Translations under genes and position numbers: made by a program
Origin: Anaerolineales bacterium
Lineage (GTDB): Bacteria > Chloroflexota > Anaerolineae > Anaerolineales > Villigracilaceae
Direction: 5' to 3'
Assembly (NCBI GenBank): GCA_030583885.1
Contig: CP129480.1
Coordinates: 372,001 to 436,000, forward strand
DNA length: 64,000 nucleotides
Shown here: in pieces, positions 13,176 through 19,666 of the stretch
How positions within the stretch are numbered: the first letter of the stretch is position 1
Layout: each line of letters starts with the position of its first letter
The notes under the pieces: generated by a model
What the model was told of the DNA's origin: nothing
Databases searched by the model: none
The model's input: the letters and a program-made list of their open reading frames with translations, nothing else

Positions 13176-13370
13176 CTACTCTTCCACCGCGAGTGTCGCC
13201 TGCACGTCCCCTTCCTTGCCGTCCTCGTCGTCATAAATGTCGAGGACCGTGCCCGTCGAGCCGTCGGGCAACTGCACGCGCTCGCCCACCTGGATCATCG
13301 GGCGAGAGTCATTAATGATGCCAATCTCGCCACCCGCGGCGTCGATCACCCGATACCGGAAAGTCTTCAT
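13176..13370 (-). CDS. Small 64-residue protein, unrecognised
   Basis: A 64-residue acidic protein starting MKTFRYRVIDAAGGEIG at the ATG at 13370, with GGAGG upstream. The sequence suggests a small beta-barrel: VIDAAGGEIGIINDSRP, a QVGERVQLPDGSTGTVLDIY core of the SH3/Sm-like kind, and an acidic tail. It lies between attC D and the divergent attC F and is GC-rich, unlike the neighbouring XRE cassette. No function is assigned; a DNA- or RNA-binding or accessory role is only a guess from the fold impression. Confidence 0.65.
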   Translation of the reverse strand: MKTFRYRVIDAAGGEIGIINDSRPMIQVGERVQLPDGSTGTVLDIYDDEDGKEGDVQATLAVEE

Positions 13371-13407
13371 CTAAGCCTCCTTAACAATTGCGGGTCCTGG
13401 CCCCGCG

Positions 13408-13547
13408 GGCTAACGGTGTGCGCCACCGTCCCCGACCGATGCGAGTGGGATACCCGCCCACACATCGGGCCATCCTACTCCGCCTTCTACACTACATTAT
13501 AGACCAGTGTGGTCCATTCATTGTAGTCACAGAGGGCTTTGTTGGGC
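13408..13547 (-). repeat. attC site F (divergent interior)
   Basis: 140 bases from GGCTAAC (13408-13414) to GTTGGGC (13541-13547). Its interior is unlike sites A-E and H but keeps the ends: minus strand GCCCAACAAAGCCC... and ...CACCGTTAGCC. R'' GCCCAAC is the exact complement of the XRE cassette start (14410-14404). Confidence 0.75.
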
Positions 13548-13571
13548 GGTTTTCTTTCCAAGAAACTGCCA

Positions 13572-14369
13572 TTATGGTGTTACAAATGTAGCATAAGCGA
13601 ATAATCCTAAACTGATACAGGCTATGCACATGGAGACAGTTGCCACTATGCCAGAAACCATAGCAATTGTCCTGTTCCTGGTTACATTGATTTGGTCTTC
13701 GACTTTACTCAAACGTTTTTCTAGCGAATCCACTTCTTTGCTTACAACTTTTACCGCACCTTCGCCCTCAACTGCTGTAATGAAGAAATCCGCATTTTTG
13801 CGTAAGAACTCATCCGTCTTTGATAATTGTGTTTTAGTCGTTTCAAGTTGGGGTACAACGTCTTGTCTAATCGCTTGCACTTCAAGCATTATCGGTCTCA
13901 TCCTGTTTTCAATTTCTTCCATGATTTCAGGATTCTTATTTGGCGCAAGACCTAATATGCTATCCAATTTAGTCTCAATTGATTTCACTTTTTCATCAAG
14001 TGAGTTAATAGTGCCTCCCATTACTGCACCAGTGCTATTAAAGAGCCGTGATAATTCATCATGCGATGCGCTCAATTGTCCCCCCATGACGAGACCTACC
14101 GAAGATAGATTTTCATTTATGAGGTTTACTACTTCCTCCCCAGTTAGTTTTTCATATCCCGCCGAAGACAATAACTTGTCGATGTCAACTGTATTCAATC
14201 TTAGTTCTTTACTTATATTTTTTATTATATTTCGTGATGGTAAATCAGACCCATCTTCCCAAGAACTGACCAGGGCCCGGCTAATCTTTAGCATATCTGC
14301 TAAATCCATTTGAGAGATTCGCGCTTTTGTCCGTAATTCTTTAAGTAATTTGGGGAATTCATCGCTCAT
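13572..14369 (-). CDS. XRE-family helix-turn-helix protein with coiled coil and C-terminal membrane anchor
   Basis: A 265-residue protein. Residues 7-62 are a Cro/C1-type helix-turn-helix (ELRTKARISQMDLADMLK, ISRALVSSWEDG). Residues about 100-230 are long charged helices with heptad spacing, likely a coiled coil (EKVKSIETKLDSI, VDSLEKRLSKVEDQI). Residues about 236-260 are one hydrophobic segment (MVSGIVATVSMCIACISLG), so the C-terminus should sit in the membrane with the DNA-binding domain in the cytoplasm. The gene is AT-rich compared with its surroundings, in keeping with transfer. It is alone in its cassette. Membrane-tethered XRE proteins are uncommon; a phage-sensing or regulatory role is speculation. 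Confidence 0.8.
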   Translation of the reverse strand: MSDEFPKLLKELRTKARISQMDLADMLKISRALVSSWEDGSDLPSRNIIKNISKELRLNTVDIDKLLSSAGYEKLTGEEVVNLINENLSSVGLVMGGQLSASHDELSRLFNSTGAVMGGTINSLDEKVKSIETKLDSILGLAPNKNPEIMEEIENRMRPIMLEVQAIRQDVVPQLETTKTQLSKTDEFLRKNADFFITAVEGEGAVKVVSKEVDSLEKRLSKVEDQINVTRNRTIAMVSGIVATVSMCIACISLGLFAYATFVTP

Positions 14370-14403
14370 TGATTGTTTACGCTTTCTTTGTTTGGATTTA
14401 ACC

Positions 14404-14575
14404 GCCCAACGGTCTCGTGCCCCTCGGGCAGAGCGTGGACTGTGCTTGGGAGCAGTATAAACTCAAAGCCACGCATCACGAAATACTTGTAGGCGGTCCC
14501 CAGCGCCCAGCCGTTCGCTCCGCAAAGTACGGAGTGCAATTCTTCCCGATGTTCTTACGGGACGCTGTGTTAGCT
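14404..14575 (-). repeat. attC site E
   Basis: 172 bases from GCCCAAC (14404-14410) to GTTAGCT (14569-14575). It has the longest similarity to B (left half) and A (right half). R'' AGCTAAC on the minus strand is the exact complement of the HEPN cassette start GTTAGCT (15339-15333). Confidence 0.85.
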
Positions 14576-15301
14576 GGCAGTTGATGTGCCATACTTGCGA
14601 TTGAGCATGAACAACGAGTTGTAGCAGAATTCTAAGAATAGCAATGCCTGATAGGTTGGCAAAACATCATCAAGTATTTGACCGACATGGACTGTGTTCA
14701 AATCAAGCACGATTGAAAAATTCGGCGCGTAGCCTGGGATATGTATGGTGGAAGCCGCGTCCGAGTAATCGTACTTGAAGAGCATCCTGGGCGAAAACTT
14801 ATTGGCTTTGCTGTTGCGGTAGTTCTTCAGCGCCTCGAAGTCGGCAGATTGCACATTCAGTCTATCCTCAATGTTATGTGAAAGGACGTTCCGAAGAAAT
14901 CGCGCGATACCAAGAAATGAATCCGTGACGGCTCCATCGCCAGCAAAGACATCTGCTTCATACGCGGCGGCGATTTCACTAGTTCCGTCGACGACTGTAC
15001 TATCTACTGCCGTCACTATTGACATCGTAATTGCACGTAGAGAGGCGACAAAGACCAGATGTGACATCAACGTTGGTTCTGACGGAAGGTCATACATTTG
15101 TTGAAGAAAGTCGCTCGCAACATGTGGTGGCAGCTTATACAAATTGCCGTCGGGAGTCCGGACAGCAACCTCTCGTGCCAGACGTGAAAGATTAGCGCGG
15201 CGGGCGATATCTTCGAAGAAGAAGCCGAGATTCAGCAATGTGAAGTGTCTCTGTGTTAGACCATAAGCTTTTGTGAGTTGCTGCAAGGAGTCGGTATTCA
15301 T
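14570..15301 (-). CDS. HEPN-like protein, cassette cargo
   Basis: A 243-residue mostly helical protein. FLRNVLSHNIED contains RNxxxH, the Rx4-6H ribonuclease signature of HEPN domains, on a helix preceded by an all-helical N-terminal half. The C-terminal part (LDLNTVHVGQILDDVLPTYQALLFLEF) is also helical. HEPN proteins of this kind (pEK499_p136-like) are metal-independent RNases found in toxin and antiphage systems. The assignment rests on this motif and on helical character, not on a full domain match. The gene overlaps the attC E core by a few bases at its 3' end and fills its cassette. Confidence 0.6.
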   Translation of the reverse strand: MNTDSLQQLTKAYGLTQRHFTLLNLGFFFEDIARRANLSRLAREVAVRTPDGNLYKLPPHVASDFLQQMYDLPSEPTLMSHLVFVASLRAITMSIVTAVDSTVVDGTSEIAAAYEADVFAGDGAVTDSFLGIARFLRNVLSHNIEDRLNVQSADFEALKNYRNSKANKFSPRMLFKYDYSDAASTIHIPGYAPNFSIVLDLNTVHVGQILDDVLPTYQALLFLEFCYNSLFMLNRKYGTSTAS

Positions 15302-15332
15302 AGCGCTTCAATATTCCTATTTTCTAAGAGCC

Positions 15333-15407
15333 AGCTAACCGCTTGTGCCACCGTCCCCGGCGCTAGGCTGTTGGGCCCGCGAAGACGAGGTGTACGCGGT
15401 GTTAAGC
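15333..15407 (-). repeat. attC site G (short form)
   Basis: 75 bases from AGCTAAC (15333-15339) to GTTAAGC (15401-15407). Subterminal GTGCCACC and, from the other end, GCGTACACC give an L''/L' pairing. It is the shortest site, similar in length to classical 60-70-base attC sites, and shows little similarity to the long family. Confidence 0.75.
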
Positions 15408-15448
15408 TGCCTATTGGTTGAACTGACAGTGATTCTCATTCATATAAT

Positions 15449-16075
15449 TCAATCTGGTAATCCTAAACTGCGCCTCATTTGACGCTGTAATTCATCAGCG
15501 TGCTTATCAAGCATTCGCAGGTCTTCCTGCTCGATTTGTTGTTGCTGTAGTTGGAGTTGCTTTTTTTGGATAACTGATTCGAAATAACCACTGAACGGTC
15601 CGTAAAACATCTGGAAAAGATCTTCGATGGTCACCCCGTCTGTTGATGAGCCGCGACGAATTGGGATTTGCCCGTCTTTCATCTTTCCAAGATTGACCGT
15701 AATTATGTGAGGGCGTTTTCGGGTCGGTGATATATGGATGACAGATATGATATTGCCAGTAGAAGCTACCTCATAATAAACAAACTCGACAGCAGGGCGA
15801 ACTTTGTTCTCGAAAAGCTGCTGTAACCGTGAATCGTCATATGTGTTGGATACCCCTCGAATAGGTTCAGGCTGTCGCGGGTCGACGCCATAAAAAATGT
15901 AGCCTGGTGCAGAAGTCAATGCATTGGCAATCCCGGTAACATCTTTGATGAGTTCGCCTTGTGCTTCTGCTGTGGAGGGAAGAACAAAATCTACTTTCCA
16001 ATCGAAGACTGCCTGTTCGGGTGTTGCAATAAGTAGTTCCCGAATTTGCTCAATTGATAATTTTCTAATCATCAT
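15449..16075 (-). CDS. AlbA_2 / Schlafen-like ATP-binding domain protein
   Basis: A 208-residue protein. The first ~140 residues resemble the AlbA_2 (Schlafen AAA_4) fold: an opening acidic/aromatic EQAVFDWKVDF in place of the usual ExxxxEFK, then KDVTGIANALTSAPGYIFYGVD, matching the ...xAxANxxGGxxxxGV core, and later PIRRGSSTDGVT. Residues ~165-208 are a Gln-rich coiled-coil tail. Schlafen-type nucleases and regulators use this domain to bind nucleic acid. AAGGAG lies seven bases before the ATG at 16075. It is the sole gene of its cassette. The usual C-terminal winged helix is absent. Confidence 0.75.
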   Translation of the reverse strand: MMIRKLSIEQIRELLIATPEQAVFDWKVDFVLPSTAEAQGELIKDVTGIANALTSAPGYIFYGVDPRQPEPIRGVSNTYDDSRLQQLFENKVRPAVEFVYYEVASTGNIISVIHISPTRKRPHIITVNLGKMKDGQIPIRRGSSTDGVTIEDLFQMFYGPFSGYFESVIQKKQLQLQQQQIEQEDLRMLDKHADELQRQMRRSLGLPD

Positions 16076-16111
16076 TGAAACTCCTTGCGTCTAACTCTTT
16101 ACGATTTGGCA

Positions 16112-16264
16112 ACCCAACGGTATTGCGTCCGCGGAGCGTGGACTGTGCTTGGGAGCAGTATAAACTCAAAGCCAGGCTTCGCGAAATACTTGTAAATCGC
16201 GCACGCCGTATCATCCCCGAAGCGAGCGGAGCACAGCGAAGACGGGGCGCATGCTTTGTTGGCT
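16112..16264 (-). repeat. attC site H
   Basis: 153 bases from ACCCAAC (16112-16118) to GTTGGCT (16258-16264). The interior shares GCGGAGCGTGGACTGTGC and AAATCGCGCACGC with sites D and B. It closes the most upstream cassette. Confidence 0.83.
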
Positions 16265-16287
16265 TGCTTTTTGGAATGGAATAAACT

Positions 16288-16992
16288 TTACTTTTGCTCG
16301 CTTATGAACACGAGGAACTTCTGACCTAAATCAGTCGTCCTGCGGGCTATTATTCCATTCCATGTCATCATCGTATTTAGTCCATCTGAACTTGTATTTA
16401 TAAGTCCTCTTTGATGTAAATCTCTCCAAATTTGGTGGTAAAGCGCTGAATCCTTTGCTAGTTCAGGAAAAGCATGTTCTAGGATTATTGTTAAGCCGCC
16501 TGACATAATATTTTGTGGCAATGGTTTGTTATTGTCAATCGCCCATTGTGGAGGATTATGAACAAGGTTTAGTATGCGAATATGCCATACTGTGAAAGTG
16601 TCAATCCAATCTAAAAACATTTGTTGAAGCGTTTGCTCAATTGGCTGCGGAAGTGCTGAATTGATTACAGCGTTTTTCAGCGCGGTTAGTTTATCTTGTT
16701 GACTATTCCGCAGTGCAATTTGACTTGCTTGAAGCAACGTATCTATAAATACATCGTTGGATTTTAATTGCTCAACATCAATGCCTTTGTTTTCCTCAAG
16801 ATTTTGGACGGCTTGACCTATTTCCTTCATCCACTCATTTCTGCGTTTTTCAAGAGGAGGGGTAATAATAAATTGAAACAGTTCAACAGCAGCTCCACCA
16901 GCAACTGGAATTGCCGATAACAAAGCACGTCCAGTCGCATATGCTGCGTCACCTTTGTCTGATTCTGGGGGAAGATATTTATCATCTGCCAT
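16288..16992 (-). CDS. Cassette-borne hypothetical protein, 234 residues
   Basis: Unrecognised. The protein is largely helical. An N-terminal segment, GRALLSAIPVAGGAAVELFQ, is hydrophobic enough to be a membrane-associated or pore-like helix. It is followed by a region of amphipathic helices, a NVINSAL/QPIEQTLQQMFLD stretch, and a C-terminal part with HQIWRDLHQRGLINTSS that resembles a winged-helix hinge. The gene is AT-rich. It is the first cassette of the array in transcription order, the position closest to any attI-side promoter. A role in host-phage conflict is possible by context only. Confidence 0.65.
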   Translation of the reverse strand: MADDKYLPPESDKGDAAYATGRALLSAIPVAGGAAVELFQFIITPPLEKRRNEWMKEIGQAVQNLEENKGIDVEQLKSNDVFIDTLLQASQIALRNSQQDKLTALKNAVINSALPQPIEQTLQQMFLDWIDTFTVWHIRILNLVHNPPQWAIDNNKPLPQNIMSGGLTIILEHAFPELAKDSALYHQIWRDLHQRGLINTSSDGLNTMMTWNGIIARRTTDLGQKFLVFISEQK

Positions 16993-17020
16993 GGTTTTTA
17001 CCTATACTTTGCAAGGGGTT

Positions 17021-17056
17021 TGCCAACTTGTGTATAGACTGCTTGCTGGATAACGG
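17021..17056 (-). other. Upstream end of the cassette array, possible attI-like remnant
   Basis: On the minus strand GTTATCC (17056-17050 region) is followed 20 bases on by GTTGGCA (17027-17021), the probable insertion point of the first cassette. The second core complements attC H (AGCCAAC) at six of seven positions. Two spaced GTT cores recall an attI layout, but no integrase gene stands beside it. Low confidence. Confidence 0.3.
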
Positions 17057-17199
17057 CTTATGGACGGTGACCGGCCGCCTGATCGCCGAAATTAATATGG
17101 GATTCTAGACGGCAGCGGGTTAAAACAGCGTTCCTACCTGCCTGATTTTAGCATGCCCAACCGGGACTCTCCGAAAAACCACCCGGCAGCCCCAAAAAC

Positions 17200-17233
17200 G
17201 CCCGGCGGGTCTCCGGCCAGCCTCCCGCCGGGC
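17200..17233. other. GC-rich hairpin in a gene-free stretch
   Basis: GCCCGGCGGG (17200-17209) pairs with CCCGCCGGGC (17224-17233). The whole 16993-17439 gap contains no convincing gene: this hairpin, a 21-bp tandem repeat and a terminator are all that is seen. Confidence 0.6.
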
Positions 17234-17270
17234 GGGGGGCTGAGCCTGTCCTAGCGGCGCGGGGGCAAAA

Positions 17271-17375
17271 TTAAGCCAACAAACCCGCGGGTTAAGCCAA
17301 CAAACTTTGATTTTAAGCCAACAAACTTTCGCGTTAAGCCGACAAACCCGCGGGTTAAGCCAGAAAAGCCGGGAA
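17271..17375. repeat. 21-bp tandem repeat, four full units and a degenerate fifth
   Basis: Units start TTAAGCC at 17271, 17292, 17313, 17334 and 17355, with common core TTAAGCCAACAAAC. Units 1 and 4 end CCCGCGGG, units 2 and 3 end CTTTGATT and CTTTCGCG. Translated on the minus strand this gives a 7-residue repeat (VCWLNPR-like), but without a credible start or ribosome site it is treated as non-coding. Confidence 0.85.
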
Positions 17376-17380
17376 AGAGA

Positions 17381-17402
17381 CGGCTCGACCGGGGTCGAGC
17401 CG
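17381..17402 (-). terminator. Terminator after the first HU-like gene
   Basis: CGGCTCGACC (17381-17390) and GGTCGAGCCG (17393-17402) form a perfect 10-bp stem, followed on the minus strand by TCTCTTTCCC. It lies 38 bases downstream of the HU-like gene at 17440-17841. Confidence 0.75.
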
Positions 17403-17439
17403 TCCAAAAAGCGGCGCTGGCGGGCAGGGTGGAAAGGGG

Positions 17440-17841
17440 TCATTCCCCGTCAGGGGGGATCGGGTCTTCGGGGTGTTCGGCGTTCCACAAGGCGACGATC
17501 TCCGCCTCGCTCTTGTTGAAATTCGCGGAATTCACCCAGTTCCCGCGAAAGCCGTTGTTCACCTGCTTGTCCAGTTCCGGGTTGACGCGCACGCCGATGT
17601 TGATCGAACCGTCCTTCTTGCCGATGGGCTCGAAGTGCGTGCCGTTGGGCAGGTGCACGATGCGCCCGGCCTTCAAGCCCGACTCGAGCTGGACGTCCAG
17701 TTCGGCCAGCACCGCCAGCACCGAGCCCTTGCTCTGGTTGGTGGCGGCAACGATGTTCTCGATCAATTCCTCCTTCTTCATCGGGTCGCCGAGGGCGATC
17801 CTCGGGCCATACGCAGCCCACGCTTGGATTTTCTGTGCCAT
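17440..17841 (-). CDS. HU-like DNA-binding protein, paralog 1
   Basis: A 133-residue protein of the HU-like family that has a preceding helical segment rather than classical 90-residue HU. Visible pattern: MAQKIQAWAAYGPRI, KKEELIENIVAATNQSKGSVLAVLAEL (helical dimer part), GLKAGRIVHLPNGTHFEPIG (turn leading to the beta arm), and GSINIGVRVNPELDKQVN. The C-terminus adds SEAEIVALWNAEHPEDPI, repeated almost unchanged in the paralog at 18094. RBS AAGGAGG precedes the ATG at 17841. The likely role is chromatin-type DNA binding. Paralog similarity is high in the arm and tail, which fits a tandem duplication. Confidence 0.82.
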   Translation of the reverse strand: MAQKIQAWAAYGPRIALGDPMKKEELIENIVAATNQSKGSVLAVLAELDVQLESGLKAGRIVHLPNGTHFEPIGKKDGSINIGVRVNPELDKQVNNGFRGNWVNSANFNKSEAEIVALWNAEHPEDPIPPDGE

Positions 17842-17999
17842 GGTCGAATCCTCCTTATAAATGGTTTGGTGGATGGTCGTCCCTGCCCGCTCAGGCGGCT
17901 TGCAAACCAGGCTGAATCTTCCAAAATGCGCATCATGGCGCCCCCGTTCGTTCCGATGGATGAACCGGCTTCTTTCCTCTTAACTCACCTTGTACAGAA

Positions 18000-18055
18000 C
18001 GTCCCGAAGGTTCTCTGAAAAGAGCTTTTTCGAGCGATAAAACACCTTCGGGACG
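18000..18055 (-). other. Branched inverted repeat between the HU-like paralogs (terminator or structured RNA)
   Basis: An exact 12-bp outer stem (arms 18000-18011 and 18044-18055, core GTCCCGAAGG) encloses two small hairpins: CTCT/AGAG with a GAAA loop (18013-18024) and GCT/AGC around TTTTCG (18024-18035). On the minus strand it lies 38 bases after the second HU-like gene. It lacks a T tract, so a three-stem RNA or a protein-binding site is as plausible as a terminator. Confidence 0.6.
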
Positions 18056-18093
18056 GTGCGTAACATTAAACCCAAAGACCGGGTGCGTGCGGG

Positions 18094-18486
18094 TTATGCT
18101 TCGATGGGTTCTTCCGGGTGGGCGGCGTTCCACAGGGCGATGATCTCGGCCTCGCTCTTGCCGATGTTCTGCGCGTTCTGCCAGCCGCCGCGGAATTCGG
18201 CGTTCAGGCGTTTGATCACCTCGGGGTTGACGCGCACGCTGATCTCGATGGAGCCGTCCGGCATGCCGACGGGTTTGTAATACGTGCCATTGGGCAGCTG
18301 TACGATGCGGCCCGCCTTGAGCGCTTCTTCGATCACACTGTCCAAAAAGGTCAGCACGGTCAACACCGAGCTTGCATTCTCGTTCGATTCCAGGCTGATC
18401 TTGTCCACCAGCTGGCGCGGCGTCATGGGCGCGGCGGTCTCCAGCCGTGGACCGAACTGCGTCCAGGCTTCGATCTTTTTTGCCAT
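18094..18486 (-). CDS. HU-like DNA-binding protein, paralog 2
   Basis: A 130-residue paralog of the gene at 17440. Shared positions include AKKIEAWTQFGPR, GRIVQLPNGTYYKPVG, GSIEISVRVNPEV, FRGGWQNAQNIGKSEAEII and ALWNAAHPEEPI. The ATG at 18486 is chosen for AAGGA upstream and for matching the paralog's start; a longer in-frame extension to 18612 covers the end of the next gene and is unlikely. The pair lies downstream of the HD-GYP gene (28 bases apart) and may be transcribed with it. Confidence 0.82.
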   Translation of the reverse strand: MAKKIEAWTQFGPRLETAAPMTPRQLVDKISLESNENASSVLTVLTFLDSVIEEALKAGRIVQLPNGTYYKPVGMPDGSIEISVRVNPEVIKRLNAEFRGGWQNAQNIGKSEAEIIALWNAAHPEEPIEA

Positions 18487-18514
18487 TGCGAAATCCTTGT
18501 TTCGATGCGGGGAA

Positions 18515-19477
18515 TTAATGCTCACAGTGCCCATTGAACAGACTGAAGAAGAGCGGCGCGAGCCGCGGGTCGAAATGCGTGCCGGATTCGGTGCGGATAT
18601 ATTCGAGCGCATCGCCCTGCGTCCAGGCGCGGCGGTAGGGACGGTCGGAGGTCAGCGCGTCGTAGACATCGGCAAAGGCGAAGATGCGCGCAAAGAGCGG
18701 GATGGCTTCGCCAGCCAGCCCGTCCGGGTAGCCGCTGCCGTCCCATTTTTCATGGTGCGAACGGGGAATCGGCAGGGCCGGGCTCAGGTAGGGGATCGAC
18801 CTGAGGATCTCCACCGCGATCAACGGGTGGCGGCGCATGACGACCCATTCCTCATCCGTCAACGGGCCGGGCTTGAACAGGATGCTGTCCGGGATGGCGA
18901 CCTTGCCGATATCGTGCAGGACGGCTCCGCGGCGCACATGGATCAAATCCGTCTCGGGAATGCCGATGCGGCGGGCAAGCCGCAGGGCCATGTCCGTCAC
19001 GCGGCGGGTGTGGTCCTCGGTCTCCTGGTCGCGCAGGTAGAGCGCGCGCGACCAGCCTTCGATGGTCTTGTCGTAGGCCAGCGTCAGTTCGGAATCCGAG
19101 GTCCCTTTATGGCGGGTGATGTTCCTGACGAACATGATGGTCTGGTCGCTTTTGAACGAAACAAGGCGGGACTCATACCATGACTCGCCCGTCAGCAGGG
19201 GCAGCATGTACTCGAACAGGACGACCTTGCTTCCGTTGAGGATCTCCTGGAGCGCCTTCTCATATTTTCTGCCCACCTCGGCCGGCACGAAATCCTGGAA
19301 CTTAAGCGCGGTCTTTTTCCGGGCGGGGGTGCTCATTTTGGAGCCATTGCCGGCCTTGTAGTCCAGGATCCTGCCCTGATGGTCCATTACAAGCAGGATA
19401 TCGTCAAAGGCCTGGAACATGGCTTCCAGCCTTTGTTCGGGATTGGGTAGGGTTTTCAAATTAATATCCAGAATCAT
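18515..19477 (-). CDS. PAS / HD-GYP domain phosphodiesterase
   Basis: A 320-residue protein with an N-terminal PAS domain (residues about 12-125, MFQAFDDILLVMDHQGRILDY) and a C-terminal HD-GYP domain (about 140-315). The HD signature is in RRGAVLHDIGKVAIPDSIL and the GYP-side motif in HHEKWDGSGYPDGLAG, with a further FADVYDALTSDRPYR. HD-GYP enzymes degrade cyclic di-GMP (to pGpG or GMP) with a bi- or trinuclear metal site. The ATG at 19477 begins MILDINLKTLPNPEQR; a longer frame upstream lacks family similarity. The PAS suggests input by a small molecule or redox signal. No membrane segment is seen. Confidence 0.88.
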   Translation of the reverse strand: MILDINLKTLPNPEQRLEAMFQAFDDILLVMDHQGRILDYKAGNGSKMSTPARKKTALKFQDFVPAEVGRKYEKALQEILNGSKVVLFEYMLPLLTGESWYESRLVSFKSDQTIMFVRNITRHKGTSDSELTLAYDKTIEGWSRALYLRDQETEDHTRRVTDMALRLARRIGIPETDLIHVRRGAVLHDIGKVAIPDSILFKPGPLTDEEWVVMRRHPLIAVEILRSIPYLSPALPIPRSHHEKWDGSGYPDGLAGEAIPLFARIFAFADVYDALTSDRPYRRAWTQGDALEYIRTESGTHFDPRLAPLFFSLFNGHCEH

Positions 19478-19608
19478 TGTATTTCCAAGGCGTACCGATA
19501 TGCAGCAATTTTCCGATTGCTGTTTCTTTGGTTCCCTGCGTGGCGGGCGGGCCTGCGCATTGAATGGGCGGGTCGATTCTCGAAACGTCACGCACCCGAG
19601 GGACGCAA

Positions 19609-19635
19609 CCGCACTTGCACGTGAGGCAAGTGCGG
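19609..19635. other. Hairpin between HD-GYP gene and NHLP-like operon
   Basis: CCGCACTTGC (19609-19618) and GCAAGTGCGG (19626-19635) form a 10-bp stem with loop ACGTGAG. It is 32 bases downstream of the NHLP-like gene (minus strand). No T tract follows. Confidence 0.55.
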
Positions 19636-19666
19636 GGAGCGGCCGGCGCGGGCACAATAATGAAGT

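Larger units (their letters stand above)
10322..17056 (-). mobile_element. Integron-type gene cassette array lacking an integrase (CALIN), eight cassettes
   Basis: Eight attC-like sites (about 75-185 bases) alternate with short, unrelated, mostly single-gene inserts. Every gene is on the minus strand and its attC lies at its 3' side. Each site begins and ends with the integron core motifs RYYYAAC and GTTRRRY, and in the minus orientation reads AACAA-type at the R'' end and CCGTT-type at the R' end, the polarity of classical attC sites. No tyrosine recombinase with the IntI patch occurs in the window. Cassettes, in transcription order: unrecognised 234-aa protein, AlbA_2 protein, HEPN-like protein, XRE membrane protein, 64-aa protein, HigBA, membrane protein, PIN pair. 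The array abuts secA downstream and an HU-like gene upstream. Confidence 0.85.

Noticed and set aside
10322..16264. CRISPR array
   Set aside because: The repeats are 75-185 bases, differ in sequence and length, and the spacers are genes. The core motifs and polarity are those of attC.
17120..17443. Minus-strand open frame with a VCWLNPR heptapeptide repeat
   Set aside because: It only reads the 21-bp repeat; no ribosome site, start context or flanking conservation supports a protein.
17060..18100. Integrase gene upstream of the cassette array on the plus strand
   Set aside because: The plus-strand frames there are antisense to HU-like genes or fall in repeats; no tyrosine recombinase motif (R..HxxR..Y) is present.
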